Positions 12,004-24,420 of a DNA stretch of 64,000 nucleotides are shown one piece after another (the first letter of the stretch is position 1; every line of letters begins with the position of its first letter). The notes beneath the pieces were generated by a model. The model saw only the letters and a list, made by a program, of their open reading frames with translations. It searched no databases and was not told the origin of the DNA. Source of the DNA: Nomia melanderi (Eukaryota > Arthropoda > Insecta > Hymenoptera > Halictidae); the NCBI RefSeq assembly GCF_051020985.1, contig NW_027475146.1, positions 124,001 to 188,000 on the forward strand. The letters are read 5' to 3'. Position numbers and translations under genes: made by a program.

Positions 12004-14487
12004 AAATCCAATATATATCTGGTGATATCTCGGGTGCTATTAGAGATATCGCAATAAACCAAAGTGAATTATCTGCTGGAGGCCCTGGCGCATGAATCTG
12101 TGCAGCGGGAACGTCCTCGGACCACCAGGGGCCGAGAAAACCACAGTCTCATTGGGCCGGACACTCAGGGTCAGGGGAAAATCCAATATATATCTGGTGA
12201 TATCTCGGGTGCTATTAGAGATAGCGCAATAATCCAAAGTGAATTATCTGCAGGAGGCCCTGGCGCATGAATCTGTGCAGCGGAAACGACCTCGGACCAC
12301 CAGGGGCCTAGAAAACCACCGTCTCATGGGGCCGAACACTCAGGGTCGGGGAAAAATCCAATATATATCTGGTGATATCTCGGGTGCTACTACAGATAGC
12401 GCGATAAATCAAATTGAAATATCTGCAGGAGGCCCTGGCGCATGCATCTGTGCAGCAGGAACGACCTCGGATCACCAGGGACCGAGAAAACCACCGACAC
12501 ATGGGGCCGGACACTCAGGATCGGGCAAAAATTCAATATATATCTGGTGATATCTCGGGTGCTACTAGAGATAGCGCAATAAACCAAAGTGAATTATCTG
12601 CAGGAGGCCGGGGCGCATGAATCTGTGCAGCGAGAACGACCTCGGACCACCAGGTGTCGAGAAAACCACCGTCTCATTGGGCCGGACACTCAGGGTCGGG
12701 GAAAAATCCAATAAATATCTGGTGTTATCTCAGGTGCTATTAGAGATAGCGCAATAAATCAAAGTGCATTGTCTGTAGGAGGCACTGGCGAATGAATCTT
12801 TGCTGCGGCAACGACCTCGGACCACCAGGCGCCGAGAAAATCACCGTCTCATGGGGCCGGACATTCAGGGTCAGGGGAAAATCCAATATATATCTGGTGA
12901 TATCTCGGGTGCTATTACAGATAGCGCAATAAATCAAAGTGCATTGTCTGTAGGAGGCCCTGGCGCATGAATGTGGCCAGCGGCAACCACCTCCGACCAC
13001 CAGGGGCCGAGAAAACCACAGTCTCATGGGGGCGGACACTCAGGGTCAGGGGAAAATCAATATATATCTGGTGATATCTCGGGTGCTATTAGAGATAGCG
13101 CAATAATCCAAAGTGAATTATCTGCAGGAGGCCCTGGCGCATGAATCTGTGCAGCGGAAACGACCTCGGACCACCAGGGGCCTAGAAAACCACCGTCTCA
13201 TGGGGCCGAACACTCAGGGTCGGGGAAAAATCCAATATATATCTGGTGATATCTCGGGTGCTACTACAGATAGCGCGATAAATCAAAGTGAAATATCTGC
13301 AGGAGGCCCTGGCGCATGCATCTGTGCAGCAGGAACGACCTCGGACCACCAGGGGCCGTGAAAACCATCGACACATGGGGCCGGACACTCAGGGTCAGGG
13401 GAAAATCCAATATATATCTGGTTATATCTCGGGTGCTATTACAGATAGCGCAATGAACCAAAGTGAATTATCTCCAGGGGCCCTGGCGCATGAATCTGTG
13501 CAGCGAGAACGACCTAGGACCACCAGGGGCCGAGAAAACAACCGACACATGGGGCCGGACACTCAGGGTAAGGGACAAATCCAATATATATCTGGTGATA
13601 TCTCGGGTGCTATTACAGATAGCGCAATAAACCAAAGTGAATTATCTGCAGGAGGCCCTGGCGCATGAATCTGTGCAGCGGGACGACCTCGGACCACCAG
13701 GGGCCGAGAAATCCACAGTCTCATGGGGCCGGACCCTCAGGGACAGGGGAAAATCCATTACATATCTGGTGATATCTCGGGTGCTATTAGAGATAGCGCA
13801 ATAAACCAAAGTGAATTATCTGCAGGAGGCCCTGGCGCATGAATGTGTGCAGCGGGAACGACCTCGGATCACCAGGGGCCGAGAAAACCACCGACACATG
13901 GGGCCGGACACTCAGGGTCAGGGAAAAATCCAATATATATCTGGTGATATCTCGGGTGCTATTTGAGATAGGGCAATAAATCAAAGTGCATTGTCTGTAG
14001 GAGGCACTGGCGAATGAATCTTTGCTGCGGGAACGACCTCGGAACACCAGGGGTCGAGAAAACCACCGTCTCATTGGGCCGGACACTCAGGGTCGGGGAA
14101 AAATCCAATATATATCTGGTGTTATCTCAGGTGCTATTAGAGATAGCGCAATAAATCAAAGTGCATTGTCTGTAGCAGGCACTGGCGCATGAATCTGGGC
14201 AGCGGCAACGACCTCGGACCACCAGGCGCCGAGAAGATCACCGTCTCATGGGGCCGGACATTCAGGGTCAGGGGAAAATACAATATATATCTGGTGATAT
14301 CTCGGGTGCTATTAGAGATAGCGCAATAAACCAAAGTTAATTATCTGCAGGAGGCCCTGGCGCATGAATCTGTGCAAGCGGGAACGACCTCGGACCACCA
14401 GGGGCCGAGAAAACCACCGACTCATTGGGCTGGATACTAAGGGTCAGGGTATAATCCAATATATATCTGGTGATATCTCGGGTGCTA

Positions 14488-15187
14488 TTAGAGATAGCGC
14501 AATAAATCAAAGTGCATTGTCTGCAGGAGGCCCTGGCGCATGAATCTGTGCAGCGGGAACGATCTCGGACCACCGGGGGCCGAGAAAACCATCGACACAT
14601 GGGGCCGGACACTCAGGGTCAGGGAAAAATCCAATATATATCTGGTGATATCTCGGGTGCTATTACAGATAGCGCAATAAATCAAAGTGCATTGTCTGTA
14701 GGAGGCCCTGGCGCATGAATGTGGCCAGCGGCAACCACCTCGGACCACCAGGGGCCGAGAAAACCACCGTCTCATGCGGCTGGATACTCAGGATCAGGGA
14801 AAAATCCAATATATATCTGGTGATATCGCGGGTGCTATTAGAGATAGCGCAATAAATCAAAGTGCATTGTCTGCAGGAGGCCCTGGCGCATGAATCTGTG
14901 CAGCGGGAACGATCTCGGACCACCGGGGGCCGAGAAAACCATCGACACATGGGGCCGGACACTCAGGGTCAGGGAAAAATCCAATATATATCTGGTGATA
15001 TCTCGGGTGCTATTACAGATAGCGCAATAAATCAAAGTGCAATGTCTGTAGGAGGCCCTGGCGCATGAATGTGGCCAGCGGCAACCACCTCGGACCACCA
15101 GGGGCCGAGAAAACCACCGTCTCATGCGGCTGGACACTCAGGATCAGGGAAAAATCCAATATATATCTGGTGATATCGCGGGTGCTA
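14488..15187. repeat. Two-monomer (350-bp) tandem duplication
   Basis: Positions 14,488-14,837 recur at 14,838-15,187. Both copies carry the rare variants gatctcggaccaccggggg, gaatgtggccagcggcaacc and catgcggctgga. The few differences seen include gcattgtctg versus gcaatgtctg near 15,041. The 350-bp unit pairs an accatcgacacatgg-type monomer with a gtctcatgcgg-type monomer. It lies at the A/B junction of the 7.7-kb HOR. Confidence 0.9.
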
Positions 15188-15448
15188 TTAGAGATAGCGC
15201 AATAAACCAAAGTGAATTATCTGCAGGAGGCCCTGGCGCATGAATCTGTGCAGCGAGAACGACCTCGGACCACCAGGGGCCGAGAAAACCACCGTCTCAT
15301 GGGGTCGGACACTCAGGGTCAGGGAAAAATCCAATATATATCTGGTGATATCTCGGGGGCTATTACAGATAGCGCAATAAATCAAAGTGCACTGTCTGTA
15401 GGAGGCCCTGGCGCATAAATCTGTGCAGCGGGATCGACCACGGATCAC

Positions 15449-18400
15449 CAGGGGCCGAGAAAACCACCGACACATGGGGCCGGACACTCAGGGTCGGGGA
15501 AAAATTCAATATATATCTGGTGATATCTCGGGTGCTATTAGAGATAGCGCAATAAACCAAAGTGAATTATCTATAGGAGACCCCGGCGAATGAATCTGTG
15601 CAGCGGGATCGACCTCGGACCACGAGGGACCGAGAAAACCATCGACACATTGGGCCGGACTGTCAGGGTCATAGGAAAAATCCAATATATATCAGGTTAT
15701 ATCTCGGGTGCTATTAGAGTTAACGCAATAAATCAAAGTGCATTGTCTGTAGGAGGCCCTGGCGCATGAATCTGTGCAGCGGGATCGACCTCGGACCTCC
15801 AGGGGTCGAGAAAATCACCGTCTCGTGGGGCCGGACTGTCAGGGTCAGGGAAAAATCCAATATATATCTGGTGATATCTCGGGTGCTATTAGACATAGCG
15901 AAATAAATCAAAGTGCATTGTCTGCAGGACGCCCTGGCGCTTGAATCTGTATAGCGGGAACGGCCTCGCACCACCAGGGGCCGAGAAAACCACCGTCTCA
16001 TGGGGTCGGACACACAGGGTCAGGGAAAAATCCAATATAAATCTGGTGATATCTCGGCTGCTATTACAGATAGCGCAATAAATCAAAGTGCATTGTCTGC
16101 AGGAGGCCCTAGCGCATGAAACTGTGCAGTGGGAACGACCTCGGACCACCAGGGGCCGAGAAAATCACCGTCTCATGTGGCCGGACTGTCAGGGTCAAGG
16201 AAAAATCCAATATATATCTGGTGATATCTCGGGTGCTATTAGAGGTAGCGCAATAAACCAAAGTGCACTGTCTGTAGGAGGCACTGGCGCATGAATCTGT
16301 GCAGCGGGAACGACCTCGGAACAGCAGGGGCCGAGAGAACCACCGTCTCATGGGGTGGGACACTCAGGGTCAGGGAAAAATCCAATATATATCTGGTGAT
16401 ATCTCGGGTGCTATTACAGATAGCGCAATAAATCGCAGTGCATTGTCTGTGGGAGGCCCTGGCGCATGAATCTGTGCAGCGGGATCGACCTCGGACACCA
16501 GGGGCCGAGAAAACCACCGACACATGGGGCCGGACACTCAGGGTCGGGGAAAAATTCAATATATATCTGGTGATATCTCGGGTGCTATTAGAGACAGCGC
16601 TCTAAACCAAAGTGAATTATCTGCAGGGGGCCCTGGCGCATGAATCTGTGCAGCGGGATCGACCTTGGACCACGAGGGACCGAGAAAACCATCGACACAT
16701 GGGGCCGGACTGTCAGGGTCAAGGAAAAATCCAATATATATCTGGTGATATCTCGTGTGCTATTAGAGATAGCGCAATAAATCAAACTGCATTGTCTGTA
16801 GGAGGCCCTGGCGCATGAATATGTGCAGCGGGATCGACCTCGGACCACCACGGGCCGAGAAAATCACCTGTCTCATGGGGCCGGAGTGTCAGGGTCAGGG
16901 AAAAATGCAATATATATCTGGTGATATCTCGGGTGCTATTAGAGATAGCGCAATAAACCGAAGTCAATTGTCTGCAGGAATCCCTGGCGCATAAATCTGT
17001 ACAGCGGGATCGACCTCGGACCAAAAGGGACCGAGAAAACCATCGACACATGGGGCCGGGCACTCATGGTCAGGGAAAAATCCAATATATATCTGGTGAT
17101 ATCTCGGGTGCTATTACAGAGAGCGCAATAAATCAAAGTGGATTGTCTGTAGGAGGCCCTGGCGCATGAATCTGTGCAGCGGGATCGACCTCGGACCACC
17201 AGGGGCCGAGAAAACCACCGACACATGGGGCCGGACAATCAGGGTCAGGGGAAATCCAATATATATCTAGTGATATCTCGGGTGCTATTACAGATAGCGC
17301 AATAAATCAAACTGCATTTTCTGTAGGAGGCCCTGGCGCATGAATCGGTGCAGCGGGATCGACCTCGGACCACCAGGGGCCGAGAAAACCACCGACACAT
17401 GGGGCCGGACAATCAGGGTCAGGGGAAAATCCAATATATATCTGGTGATATCTCGGGTGCTCTTACAGATAGCGCAATATATCAAAGTGCATTGTCTGCA
17501 GGAGTCTCTAGCGCATGAATCTGTGCAGCGGGATCGACCTCGGACCTCGAGGGACCGAGAAAACCATCGACACATGGGGCCGGACTGTCAGGGTCAAGGA
17601 AAAATCCAATATATATCTGGTGATATCTCGGGTGCTATTACAGATAGCGTAATAAATCAAACTGCATTTTCTGTAGGAGGCCCTGGCGCATGAATCTGTG
17701 CAGCGGGATCGACCTCGGACCTCCAGGGGCCGAGAAAACTACCGTCTCATGGGGCCGGACTGTCAGGGTCAGGGGAAATCCAATATTTATCTAGTGATAT
17801 CTCGCGTGCTATTACAGATAGCGCAATAAGTCAGTCTGCATTTTCTGTAGGAGGCCCTGGCGCATGAATCTGTGCAGCGGAATCGACCTCGGACCACCAG
17901 GGGCCTAGAAAACCACCGCCTCATGCGGTCGGACTGTCAGGGTCAGGGATAAATCCAATATATATCTGGTGATGTCTCGGGTGCAATTAGAGGTAGCGCA
18001 ATAAATCAAAGTGCATTGTCTGCAGGAGGCCCTAGCGCATGAATGTGTGCAGTGGGAACGACTTCGGACCACCAGGTGCCGAGAAAATCACCGCCAAATG
18101 GGGCCGGACTGTCAGGGTCAGGGAAAAATCCAATATATATCTGGTGATATCTCGGGTGCTCTTACAGATAGCGCAATAAATCAAAGTTCATTGTCTGTAG
18201 GAGGCCCTGGCGCCTGAATCTGTGCAGCGGGATCGACCTCGGACCACCAGGGGCCGAGAAAATCAAAGTCTCATGGGGCCGGACTGTCAGGGTCAGGGAA
18301 AAATCCAATATGAATCTGGTGATATCTCGGGTGCTATTAGAGATAGCGCAATAAATCAAAGTGCACTGTCTGTAGGAGGCCCTGGCGCATAAATCTGTGC

Positions 18401-21400
18401 AGCGGGATCGACCACGGATCACCAGGGGCCGAGAGAACCACCGACACATGGGGCCGGACACTCAGGGTCGGGGAAAAATTCAATATATATCTGGTGATAT
18501 CTCGGGTGCTATTAGAGATAGCGCAATAAACCAAAGTGAATTATCTATAGGAGGCCCCGGCGAATGAATCTGTGCAGCGGGATCGACCTCGGACCACGAG
18601 GGACCGAGAAAACCATCGACACATTGGGCCGGACTGTCAGGGTCATAGGAAAAATCCAATATATATCTGGTTATATCTCGGGTGCTATTAGACATAGCGA
18701 AATAAATCAAAGTGCATTGTCTGCAGGAGGCCCCGGCGCATGAATCTGTACAGCGGGAACGACCTCGGACACCAGGGGTCGAGAAAATCACCGTCTCGTG
18801 GGGCCGGACTGTCAGGGTCAGGGAAAAATCCAATATATATCTGCTGATATCTCTGGTGCTATTAGACATAGCGAAATAAATCAAAGTGCATTGTCTGCAG
18901 GACGCCCTGGCGCATGAATCTGCAGAGCGGGAACGGCCTCGCACCACCAGGGGCCGAGAAAACCACCGTCTCATGGGGTCGGACACACAGGGTCAGGGAA
19001 AAATCCAATATAAATCTGGTGATATCTCGGCTGCTATTACAGATAGCGCAATAAATCAAAGTGCATTGTCTTCAGGAGGCCCCGGCGCATGAATCTGTAC
19101 AGCGGGAACGACCTCGGACACCAGGGGCCGAGAAAACCACCGTCTCATGGGGTCGGACTGTCAGGGTCAGGGATAAATCCAATATATATCTGGTGATATC
19201 TCGGGTGCTATTAGAGATAGCGCAATAAATCAAAGTGCATTGTCCGTAGGATGCCCTTGCTCATGAATCAGTGCAGCAGGAACGACATCGGACCACCAGG
19301 GGCCGATAAAACTACAGATTTTCGGTATCCGTCACCCAAAGTCATGTAAAAATCCAATATATATCTGGTGATATCTCGGGGGCTATTAGAGATAGCGCAA
19401 TAAACCAAAGTGAATTATCTGCAGGAGGCCGTGGCGCATGAATCTGTGCAGCGGGAACGACCTCTGACCAACAGGGGCCGAGAAAACCACCGACACATGG
19501 GGCCGGACACTCAGGGTCATGTAAAAATCCAATATATATCTGGTGATATCTCGGGTGCTATTAGAGATAGCGCAATAAATCAAAGTGCATTGTCCGTAGG
19601 ATGCCCTTGCGCATGAATCAGTGCAGCAGTAACGACATCGGACCACCAGGGGCCGATAAAACTACAGATTTTCGGTATCCGTCACCCAAAGTCATGTAAA
19701 AATCCAATATATATCTGGTGATATCTCGGGTGCTATTAGAGATATCGCAATAAACCAAAGTGAATTATCTGCTGGAGGACCTGGCGCATGAATCTGTGCA
19801 GCGGGAACGTCCTCGGACCACCAGGGGCCGAGAAAACCACAGTCTCATTGGGCCGGACACTCAGGGTCAGGGGAAAATCCAATATATATCTGGTGATATC
19901 TCGGGTGCTATTAGAGATAGCGCAATAATCCAAAGTGAATTATCTGCAGGAGGCCCTGGCGCATGAATCTGTGCAGCGGAAACGACCTCGGACCACCAGG
20001 GGCCTAGAAAACCACCGTCTCATGGGGCCGAACACTCAGGGTCGGGGAAAAATCCAATATATATCTGGTGATATCTCGGGTGCTACTACAGATAGCGCGA
20101 TAAATCAAATTGAAATATCTGCAGGAGGCCCTGGCGCATGCATCTGTGCAGCAGGAACGACCTCGGATCACCAGGGACCGAGAAAACCACCGACACATGG
20201 GGCCGGACACTCAGGATCGGGCAAAAATTCAATATATATCTGGTGATATCTCGGGTGCTACTAGAGATAGCGCAATAAACCAAAGTGAATTATCTGCAGG
20301 AGGCCGGGGCGCATGAATCTGTGCAGCGAGAACGACCTCGGACCACCAGGTGTCGAGAAAACCACCGTCTCATTGGGCCGGACACTCAGGGTCGGGGAAA
20401 AATCCAATAAATATCTGGTGTTATCTCAGGTGCTATTAGAGATAGCGCAATAAATCAAAGTGCATTGTCTGTAGGAGGCACTGGCGAATGAATCTTTGCT
20501 GCGGCAACGACCTCGGACCACCAGGCGCCGAGAAAATCACCGTCTCATGGGGCCGGACATTCAGGGTCAGGGGAAAATCCAATATATATCTGGTGATATC
20601 TCGGGTGCTATTACAGATAGCGCAATAAATCAAAGTGCATTGTCTGTAGGAGGCCCTGGCGCATGAATGTGGCCAGCGGCAACCACCTCCGACCACCAGG
20701 GGCCGAGAAAACCACAGTCTCATGGGGGCGGACACTCAGGGTCAGGGGAAAATCAATATATATCTGGTGATATCTCGGGTGCTATTAGAGATAGCGCAAT
20801 AATCCAAAGTGAATTATCTGCAGGAGGCCCTGGCGCATGAATCTGTGCAGCGGAAACGACCTCGGACCACCAGGGGCCTAGAAAACCACCGTCTCATGGG
20901 GCCGAACACTCAGGGTCGGGGAAAAATCCAATATATATCTGGTGATATCTCGGGTGCTACTACAGATAGCGCGATAAATCAAAGTGAAATATCTGCAGGA
21001 GGCCCTGGCGCATGCATCTGTGCAGCAGGAACGACCTCGGACCACCAGGGGCCGTGAAAACCATCGACACATGGGGCCGGACACTCAGGGTCAGGGGAAA
21101 ATCCAATATATATCTGGTTATATCTCGGGTGCTATTACAGATAGCGCAATGAACCAAAGTGAATTATCTCCAGGGGCCCTGGCGCATGAATCTGTGCAGC
21201 GAGAACGACCTAGGACCACCAGGGGCCGAGAAAACAACCGACACATGGGGCCGGACACTCAGGGTAAGGGACAAATCCAATATATATCTGGTGATATCTC
21301 GGGTGCTATTACAGATAGCGCAATAAACCAAAGTGAATTATCTGCAGGAGGCCCTGGCGCATGAATCTGTGCAGCGGGACGACCTCGGACCACCAGGGGC

Positions 21401-21846
21401 CGAGAAATCCACAGTCTCATGGGGCCGGACCCTCAGGGACAGGGGAAAATCCATTACATATCTGGTGATATCTCGGGTGCTATTAGAGATAGCGCAATAA
21501 ACCAAAGTGAATTATCTGCAGGAGGCCCTGGCGCATGAATGTGTGCAGCGGGAACGACCTCGGATCACCAGGGGCCGAGAAAACCACCGACACATGGGGC
21601 CGGACACTCAGGGTCAGGGAAAAATCCAATATATATCTGGTGATATCTCGGGTGCTATTTGAGATAGGGCAATAAATCAAAGTGCATTGTCTGTAGGAGG
21701 CACTGGCGAATGAATCTTTGCTGCGGGAACGACCTCGGAACACCAGGGGTCGAGAAAACCACCGTCTCATTGGGCCGGACACTCAGGGTCGGGGAAAAAT
21801 CCAATATATATCTGGTGTTATCTCAGGTGCTATTAGAGATAGCGCA
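15449..21846. repeat. 7.7-kb HOR (about 44 monomers), copy B
   Basis: This is a head-to-tail copy of 7,752-14,150. It ends near 21,846, where the sequence switches to a monomer with gcatgcatctg, ggcgcctag and ccgcacactc variants otherwise seen at 2,157, 2,682 and 27,284. It then rejoins copy-A-like sequence of 15,000-15,205 at an offset of 6,995, which implies loss of about four monomers. A conversion-like tract lies at about 18,690-18,780. Confidence 0.93.
18690..18780. repeat. Conversion-like tract within HOR copy B
   Basis: Copy A at 10,993-11,083 has gagttaacgcaataaatc, ggccctggcgc and ggacctccagg. Copy B here has gacatagcgaaataaatc, ggccccggcgc and ggacaccagg, which are variants of monomers just downstream (18,866 and 19,079-19,120). 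The replaced tract is about 90 bp, flanked on both sides by matched copy-A sequence, and shortens the copy by 1 bp. The changed length opens a 168-codon frame on the minus strand that is not a gene. Confidence 0.8.
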
Positions 21847-23158
21847 ATAAATCAAAGTGAATTATCTGCAGGAGGCCCTGGCGCATGCATCTGTGCAGCG
21901 GGAACGACCTCGGACCACCAGGCGCCTAGAAAACCACCGTCTCATGGGGCCGCACACTCAGGGTCAGGGGAAAATCCAATATATATCTGGTGATATCTCG
22001 GGTGCTATTACAGATAGCGCAATAAATCAAAGTGCAATGTCTGTAGGAGGCCCTGGCGCATGAATGTGGCCAGCGGCAACCACCTCGGACCACCAGGGGC
22101 CGAGAAAACCACCGTCTCATGCGGCTGGACACTCAGGATCAGGGAAAAATCCAATATATATCTGGTGATATCGCGGGTGCTATTAGAGATAGCGCAATAA
22201 ACCAAAGTGAATTATCTGCAGGAGGCCCTGGCGCATGAATCTGTGCAGCGAGAACGACCTAGGACCACCAGGGGCCGAGAAAACAACCGACACATGGGGC
22301 CGGACACTCAGGGTAAGGGACAAATCCAATATATATCTGGTGATATCTCGGGTGCTATTACAGATAGCGCAATAAACCAAAGTGAATTATCTGCAGGAGG
22401 CCCTGGCGCATGAATCTGTGCAGCGGGACGACCTCGGACCACCAGGGGCCGAGAAAACCACAGTCTCATGGGGCCGGACATTCAGGGTCAGGGGAAAATC
22501 CAATATATATCTGGTGATATCTCGAGTGCTATTAGAGATAGCGCAATAAACCAAAGTTAATTATCTGCAGGAGGCCCTGGCGCATGAATCTGTGCAAGCG
22601 GGAACGACCTCGGACCACCAGGGGCCGAGAAAACCACCGACTCATGGGGCCGGATACTAAGGGTCAGGGTAAAATCTAATATATATCTGGTTATATCTCG
22701 GGTGCTATTAGTGAAAGCGCAATAAATCAAAGTGCATTGTCCGTATGAGGAACTTGCGCATGAATCTGTACAGCGGGAACGACCTCGGACCACCAGGGGC
22801 GGAGAAAACCACCGACTCATTGGGCTGGATACTAAGGATCAGGGAAAAACCCAATATATATCTGGTGATATCTCGGGTGCTATTAGAGATAGTGCAATAA
22901 ATCAAAGTGCATTGTCTGCAGGAGGCCCTGGCGCATAAATCTGTGCAGCGGGAACGATCTCGGACCACCAGGGGCCGAGAAAACCATCGACACATGGGGC
23001 CGGACTGTCAGGGTCAGGGAAAAATCCAATATATATCTGCTGATATCTCGGGTGCTATTACAGATAGCGCAATAAATCAAAGTGCATTGTCTGTAGGAGG
23101 CCCTGGCGCATTAATCTGTGCAGCAGGAACGACATTGGACCACCAGGGGCCGAGAAAA

Positions 23159-23195
23159 TTACAGATTTTCGGTATCCGTCACACAAAGTCATGTA
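23159..23195. repeat. V1 block
   Basis: The gattttcggtatccgtc form is followed by acacaaagtcatg and the gtgctttctcggg core variant. Confidence 0.9.
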
Positions 23196-24033
23196 AAAAT
23201 CCAGCATATATATGGTGCTTTCTCGGGTGCTATTACTGATAGCGCAATAAATCAAAGTGCATTGTCTGTAGGAGGCCCTGGCGCATGTATCTGGGCAGCG
23301 GGAACGACCTCGGACCACCAGGGGCCGAGAAAACCATCGACACATGGGGCCGGACACTCAGGGTCAGGGAAAAATCCAATATATATCTGGTGATATCTCA
23401 GGTGCAATTACAGATAGCGCGGTAAATCAAACTGAATTATCTGCAGGAGGCCCTGGCGCATGCATCTGTGCAACGGGAACGACCTCGGACCACCAGGGGC
23501 CGAGAAAACCACCGACTCATGGGACCGGATACTAAGGGTCAGGGTATAATCCAATATATATCTGGTGATATCTCAGGTGCTATTAGAGATAGCGCAACAA
23601 ACCAAAGTGCATTGTCTGCAGGATGCCCTGGCGCATGAATCTGTGCAGCGGAAACGAGCTCGGACCACCAGTTGCCGAGAAAACCAAAGACTCATGGGGC
23701 CGGACACTCAGGGTCAGGGGAAAATCCAATATATATCTGGTGATATCTCGGGTGCTATTAGAGATAGCGCAATAAACCAAAGTGAATTATCTGCAGGAGG
23801 CCCTGGCGCATGAATCTGGGCAGCGGGAACGACCTCGGACCACCCGGGGCCGAGAACACCACCGTCTCATGGGGCCGGACACTCAGGGTCAGGGAAAAAT
23901 CAAATATATACCTGGTGATATCTCGGGCGCTATTAGAGATAGCGCAATAAATCAAAGTGCATTGTCTGTAGGAGGCCCTGGCGCATGAATCTGGCCAGCG
24001 GGAACGACCTCGGACCACCAGGTTCCGTGAAAA

Positions 24034-24070
24034 TGATAGATTTTCGGTATCCGTCACCCAATGTGATGTA
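24034..24070. repeat. V1 block, diverged copy
   Basis: It contains tgatagattttcggtatc and ends in caatgtgatgtaaaaatcc. It is followed by tatatggagctttctcggg. Confidence 0.88.
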
Positions 24071-24383
24071 AAAATCCAACATATATATGGAGCTTTCTCG
24101 GGTGCTATTCCAGATAGCGCAATAAATCAAAGTGCATTGCCTGTTGGAGGCCCTGGCGCATGAATATGGGCAGCGGGACCGACCTCGGACCACCAGGGGC
24201 CGGGAAAACCACCGTCTCACGGGTCCGGACACTCAGGGTCAGGGGAAAATCCAATATATCTCTGGTGATATCTCGGGTGCTATTAGAGATTGCGCAATAA
24301 ACCAAAGTGAATTATCTGCTGTAGGCCCTGGCGCATGAATCTGTGCAGCGGGAACGATCTCGGACCACCAGGGGCAGAGAAAA

Positions 24384-24420
24384 TTACAGATTTTCGGTGT
24401 CCGTCACCCAAAGTCATGTA
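24384..24420. repeat. V1 block immediately before long-range duplication copy 2
   Basis: It contains gattttcggtgtccgtc and caaagtcatg, then catatatatggagctttctc. Base 1 of the window corresponds to 24,428, eight bases past this block, so the left copy probably also begins within a V1 monomer cut off by the window edge. Confidence 0.88.

Larger units (their letters stand above)
7752..14150. repeat. 7.7-kb HOR (about 44 monomers), copy A
   Basis: It matches copy B at 15,449-21,846 with an offset of 7,697 bp, falling to 7,696 after about 11.1 kb. The upstream flank 6,500-7,885 matches 15,247-16,632 at an offset of 8,747 (7,697 + 1,050), as expected from the local six-monomer doubling in this copy only. 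Compared lines are nearly identical. Many monomers carry gactgtcagg and gggatcgacc, the markers of a distinct subfamily. Confidence 0.93.
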
